From assembly GCF_001019615.1 (NCBI RefSeq), contig NZ_JNBQ01000001.1, forward strand, positions 310,001 through 374,000: a stretch of DNA of 64,000 nt, given 5' to 3'. Shown piece by piece: positions 60,520-64,000 of this stretch (positions are counted from its first letter, which is position 1; the number at the start of each line of letters is the position of its first letter). Origin of the DNA: Cellulosimicrobium funkei (GTDB lineage Bacteria; Actinomycetota; Actinomycetes; Actinomycetales; Cellulomonadaceae). The notes beneath the pieces were generated by a model. It was not told the origin of the DNA. It did no database searches and saw only the letters and a program-made list of their open reading frames with translations. Position numbers and translations under genes: made by a program.

Positions 60520-63132
60520 TCAGGCTCTGCCGCGCGCCCCGCCGTCGTGCTGGCGGTCTCCGTCGTCGGCGCCGAACCCGTGCCCTGCGGCTGCGAGACC
60601 GCGCCGCGCACGGGCCTCCTCGGCGGCGTCGTCGAGCTCGACGGCGAGCGCGCGGGCCGCGTCGTGCAGGTCCGCCGCGCGAGAGGCGTCGCCCGCGGCG
60701 AGCACGGCCTCCCCGAGCGCGTTGAGCGCCTCCGTCTCGACGAGGCGTGCGCGGACGCGGCGCGCCAGGTCGACCGCGGCCTCGCCCGCGGTCACCGCCT
60801 CGGCGACGGAGCCCGCCGCGAGCAGCGCGGTCGCGAGCGCGCTGCGGGCCTCGGCCTCGGCGTCGGGGTCCCCGAGCGCGACGGCCGCGTCGACCGCGGC
60901 ACGCAGCTCCACGACCCCGGCCCCCGCCGCGTCGGAGCGTGCGAGGAGCCGACCCACGTGCACCCGTGCCCGCGTCGCCAGCCCCGCGTCGCCCAGGGAG
61001 GTCGCGCTCGCAAGGGCGTCGCGGTGCAGCGCGAGCGCGCGGTCGAGGCTGCCCTCCGCCTCGGAGAGGATCGCGGCGTTGCTCGACACGATCGCGACGT
61101 TGAGGACGTCGCCCACGCGACGTGACAGCGCGAGCGCCCGGTCGTAGCCGTCGCGCGCGTCGTCCCGCCGCCCGAGGATGCGGTGCACGTCGGCCAGGTT
61201 GCCGACGGCGCGGCCCTCGCTCACGGGGTCGCCCGCGGTCCGCGCGCCGGCCGCCGCGTCGCGGTACGCCGTCTCGGCCTCGTCGAAGCGCCCGAGCCGC
61301 TTGTACACGTTGCCGACGCGGTTGAGCGTCTGGCCGGGACGCGGGTCGTCGCCGCGCTCGAGCGAGCGGACGAGCTGGGCGAGCGCCTCGTCGTACCGGC
61401 CGAGCCGTTCGAGCGCGCGCCCGAGGTCGCGCCCGGCCTGGGACCGCCCGGAGGGCCGTCCGTGCTCGACGGCCGCCGTGTGCACCGCGACCGCGTCGTC
61501 CCAGCGCCCCGCCGAGTCGAGGTACGGCGCGAGCAGGGCGGAGAGGTCGGTCACCGGGTCGGCGAGCTCGTGCTCCGCGGCGAGCGCCGACGTCGCGACG
61601 AGCAGGTCCCGGTGGGTGTCGAGCCACGCGAGCGCGACGTCGGTGGTGCTCCTCACCGCCGCGGCGCCCGACGGGGCGGAGCCCAACCCGGTCGGACCCT
61701 GCTCGGCCGAGCGCCCGGTCGCGTCGTGGTGAGGCGCCGCTGCGCGCACGGCGGGCCGGGCGTCGTCGAGCAGCCGGGCGGCGAGGCGCCCGACGGCCGC
61801 AGCCCGCGCGGAGAACGGGTCGTCGGACCGGGCGAGGTCGGCGGCGAGGGCGCGGACGGCGTCGGGCACGACGACCTCGCCGCGCGGCCCGTCCGTGACG
61901 AGGTGAGCGCGCCCCAGCGCGGCGAGCGCGTCCCGGCTCTCGCTCGTCGAGACACCGAGGAGTACGGCGACCCACGCGGCGTCGAGCGGCACCGGGACGA
62001 GGGCGAGGAGGCGCAGGGCTCGGGCGTGGTCCGCGGGGAGGTCGCGGTGCGCCGCGGCGAGCGCGGGGTGCAGGGCCGGTCCGGGGAGGTCCTCCACCCG
62101 GCGGGCGTGGTCGGCGAGCGACCAGCCGGGCCGGGCGCGGACGTCGTCGGCGACGCGCACCAGCGCGGCGGGGAGGCCCCCGCACGCGCGGACCAGCCGA
62201 GTGGCCGCGCTCGGCTCGGCGACCGCGCGGTCCGCGCCGACGAGCGACCCCAGGAGCGCGAGCGCGTCGTCCTCGGGGAGCGGGTCCAGGGTCGTCCCGG
62301 CCGCGCCGGGGAGGTCGAGCACGTGGTGCGCCGTGGCCACGACGCGTGCCCCGGCCGGCAGGTGCGCGACGACGTCCGCGACCTGGGCGGCGGCGGTCAC
62401 GTCGTCGAGGACGACCGTCGTGCGACGCCCGGCGAGCGCGGCCGCGAGGGCCGCGGCGAGCGCGAGGACGTCGCGCGCCTGCGCGTCCGGCGGCGGCGCG
62501 CCGAGCGACTGGAGCAGCGCGTCGAGCACGACGGCGGCCGGTGGCGCCTCAGCGGCAGGCACCCGGCGCAGGTCGACGAGCGCGACGACGTCCGCGGGGA
62601 CCTCGCGCGCGACGGCGAGCGCGACGCTCGTCGTCCCCGTCCCGGCGAGGCCGGTGACGGTCACGACGCGCGGACCTTCGGGGATGCCGGGGAGCCCGTC
62701 GGGCCGTCCGGCCCCGAGCGCTGCGGCGAGGCGCGCGGCGTCGTCCGTACGGCCCACGAGGGGGCCCTCGTCCGCGAACGGTCCCAGCCGGACCGACGGC
62801 GGCGCTGCCGCCGGGACGGCGGCGGGCACGGCCGCGGTCCGGTACGCGGCGCGCCAGGCCGCGGGCCGGCGGTCACCGAGGACCCGCGCGACGTCGGCGA
62901 GCAGGTCGACGTCGAGCCGGGACCGACCCGCTCGGAAGACGTCGTAGACGGTCACACGGCCGGGGCGCGCCTCCGCGGCGGGGACGCCCCGGGAGGTGCG
63001 GAGCGCGCCGACGCGCCGCGCGATCTCGGTGTACGAGGGGTCGCCGGCCCAGGTCCGGAGCGCGCACAGCCGTGCCGCGAGCTCGTCCACCGACCCGGCG
63101 CCCACGGGGGACGGTGGGGGGTCGGGGGGCAT
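60520..63132 (-). CDS. HTH-NB-ARC-TPR regulator with degenerate Walker A
   Basis: 870 aa from ATG 63132, with TAGCCT 6 nt upstream (leaderless). The N-terminal helix-turn-helix region reads AARLCALRTWAGDPSYTEIARRV and YDVFRAGRSRLDVDLLADVARVLG. An NB-ARC ATPase domain follows (about 135-460): the P-loop is VTGLAGTGTTSVALAVAR, with Thr in place of the usual Lys, while Walker B TTVVLDDV is kept. The second half is TPR repeats (RYDEALAQLVRSLERGD, RFDEAETAYRDAAAGA, RDDARDGYDRALALSRRVGDV). Such STAND proteins act as regulators of nearby transport or biosynthesis genes. Its neighbour is the MFS exporter. Confidence 0.85.
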   Translation of the reverse strand: MPPDPPPSPVGAGSVDELAARLCALRTWAGDPSYTEIARRVGALRTSRGVPAAEARPGRVTVYDVFRAGRSRLDVDLLADVARVLGDRRPAAWRAAYRTAAVPAAVPAAAPPSVRLGPFADEGPLVGRTDDAARLAAALGAGRPDGLPGIPEGPRVVTVTGLAGTGTTSVALAVAREVPADVVALVDLRRVPAAEAPPAAVVLDALLQSLGAPPPDAQARDVLALAAALAAALAGRRTTVVLDDVTAAAQVADVVAHLPAGARVVATAHHVLDLPGAAGTTLDPLPEDDALALLGSLVGADRAVAEPSAATRLVRACGGLPAALVRVADDVRARPGWSLADHARRVEDLPGPALHPALAAAHRDLPADHARALRLLALVPVPLDAAWVAVLLGVSTSESRDALAALGRAHLVTDGPRGEVVVPDAVRALAADLARSDDPFSARAAAVGRLAARLLDDARPAVRAAAPHHDATGRSAEQGPTGLGSAPSGAAAVRSTTDVALAWLDTHRDLLVATSALAAEHELADPVTDLSALLAPYLDSAGRWDDAVAVHTAAVEHGRPSGRSQAGRDLGRALERLGRYDEALAQLVRSLERGDDPRPGQTLNRVGNVYKRLGRFDEAETAYRDAAAGARTAGDPVSEGRAVGNLADVHRILGRRDDARDGYDRALALSRRVGDVLNVAIVSSNAAILSEAEGSLDRALALHRDALASATSLGDAGLATRARVHVGRLLARSDAAGAGVVELRAAVDAAVALGDPDAEAEARSALATALLAAGSVAEAVTAGEAAVDLARRVRARLVETEALNALGEAVLAAGDASRAADLHDAARALAVELDDAAEEARARRGLAAAGHGFGADDGDRQHDGGARGRA

Positions 63133-63177
63133 CGCGCCAGGCTAGCGACGGCTACCCACCGGTGCGCGGCGACGCCG

Positions 63178-63945
63178 CTACGCGACAGCGCGGCTGCTGA
63201 CCGGGACGCGCTCGTCCGCGTCCTTGATGACCCAGGCGACGACGGCGAGGCCGAGGATCGCCACGACGGGGGTGGCGAGCCCGGCGAAGGGCACGGTGGC
63301 GTCGTTGTGCCCGACGGTGAAGACGGAGATGTCCCACAGGCCGTGCAGGGCCATGGCCCACACGAGGGAGCCGGTCGTGCGACGCAGGATGTAGAAGACC
63401 GTCCCGGAGCCGAAGGCGACGAGGACCTGGGGGAGGGCCTTGTCGAGGGGGGAGCCGGAGAGGATGTTGAGCAGGTGCATGGCCCCGAACAGCACGGAGC
63501 TCCACAGCCAGACCCAGACCTCGCGGTAGCGCGAGCGCAGCCCGACGAGGAGCGTGCCGCGCGCGACCAGCTCCTCGCAGAACCCGACCCCGATCCCCAG
63601 CAGGAGGAGGGCGAGGAGGAACGTCGCGTCGAAGTCCTCCCACGTGGTCTGGGCGAGGCTGACGATTGCCACGACGAGCATGAGAACAGGGGCGATGATC
63701 GGCCAGCGGCGGGCGCTGCGTGCGCGCTCGAAGAGCGCGGGGCGCCACCATCCCAGCGCGGTGGTGACCACGACGAGGTAGAGGGCCCCGATGACGAACG
63801 AGGGCACGGTGACGCGGAAGATGCTCTCGGCGCTGGTCCCGACGTCCTCGTAGGGGACGCCGGAGAGCGCGGCGACGATCGCGATGATGACGAGATAGCC
63901 GATGAGGATCGCGATTCCGATCCAGGCTCGGGGTGGGACGCGCAT
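63178..63945 (-). CDS. CPBP intramembrane metalloprotease
   Basis: 255 aa from ATG 63945, eight hydrophobic helices. The CAAX protease/bacteriocin-processing motifs are present: CEELVARGTLLVGLRSR (EExxxR) and VLFGAMHLLN (FxxxH), then LVWAMALHGLWDISVF (HxxxD/N). Members cut membrane-embedded peptides, some linked to bacteriocin immunity. No bacteriocin gene is visible nearby. From 63946 to the window end there is no gene. Confidence 0.87.
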   Translation of the reverse strand: MRVPPRAWIGIAILIGYLVIIAIVAALSGVPYEDVGTSAESIFRVTVPSFVIGALYLVVVTTALGWWRPALFERARSARRWPIIAPVLMLVVAIVSLAQTTWEDFDATFLLALLLLGIGVGFCEELVARGTLLVGLRSRYREVWVWLWSSVLFGAMHLLNILSGSPLDKALPQVLVAFGSGTVFYILRRTTGSLVWAMALHGLWDISVFTVGHNDATVPFAGLATPVVAILGLAVVAWVIKDADERVPVSSRAVA

Positions 63946-64000
63946 GTGCTACCTCTCTCCGGTCGGGTGCTCGGGGGTCGTTCGGTCGGGTCCGGGTCGC

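Overview
The window reads as chromosomal DNA of a very GC-rich actinobacterium. Supporting signs are strong G/C bias at third codon positions, many GTG starts, F420-type enzymes, TANNNT -10 boxes placed directly in front of start codons, and DevR/DevS-like regulators. Gene content fits Micrococcales and recalls Cellulosimicrobium or Cellulomonas relatives, but that placement is an inference from memory. I see no rRNA, tRNA, CRISPR array, prophage or transposase gene.

Layout. 0-6.3 kb: 3' end of a wall-anchored phytase-like esterase, a PspC protein, a macrodomain protein, a stand-alone beta-ketoacyl synthase and two overlapping lipoprotein genes, the second a GH114-like glycosidase. 6.3-16.6 kb: a giant HrpA-type RNA helicase, two VapBC-like toxin-antitoxin pairs, a GNAT acetyltransferase, a WYL regulator divergent from an epoxide hydrolase, and a siderophore-interacting flavoprotein. 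16.7-25.4 kb: an epimerase, an LLM oxidoreductase, a PAP2-diacylglycerol kinase fusion, a Zn/Mn ABC importer operon behind a DtxR/MntR-like palindrome, and an IclR regulator. 25.4-38.6 kb: small regulator/enzyme pairs (AraC+VOC, LysR+monooxygenase-like, MarR+DinB-like), an F420-type reductase, a short UvrA paralogue, and a complete histidine-utilisation set: hutH-hutU-hutI on + with hutG convergent.

38.6-44.2 kb looks like a DevR/DevS (DosR/DosS) regulon. A universal stress protein, a DevR-like regulator, a flavin-binding PPOX protein, a GAF-type sensor kinase, a TPR protein and a DoxX-like membrane protein lie together, with several GGGAC-N4-GTCCC-like boxes between them. 44.2-58.9 kb holds a coiled-coil lipoprotein, a VanY-type carboxypeptidase with a PASTA domain, an ABC-F protein with a possible leader peptide, a YbaK deacylase, a STAS protein, sbcD-sbcC (sbcD carries a parS-like palindrome), a methyltransferase, a TetR/VOC pair, a 54-aa protein and a family-5 uracil-DNA glycosylase. 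58.9-64 kb: a Bcr/CflA-like exporter behind an HTH-NB-ARC-TPR regulator, and a CPBP membrane protease.

Two patterns run through the whole window. One is dispersed intergenic palindromes: five copies of a GAGCACGAC-type element, two of a CCGAACCCGGG-type element (one translated as the N-terminus of HutI) and one nested GAGATCGAC element. The other is a leaderless-promoter layout in which TANNNT sits 6-7 nt before ATG/GTG for at least eleven genes.
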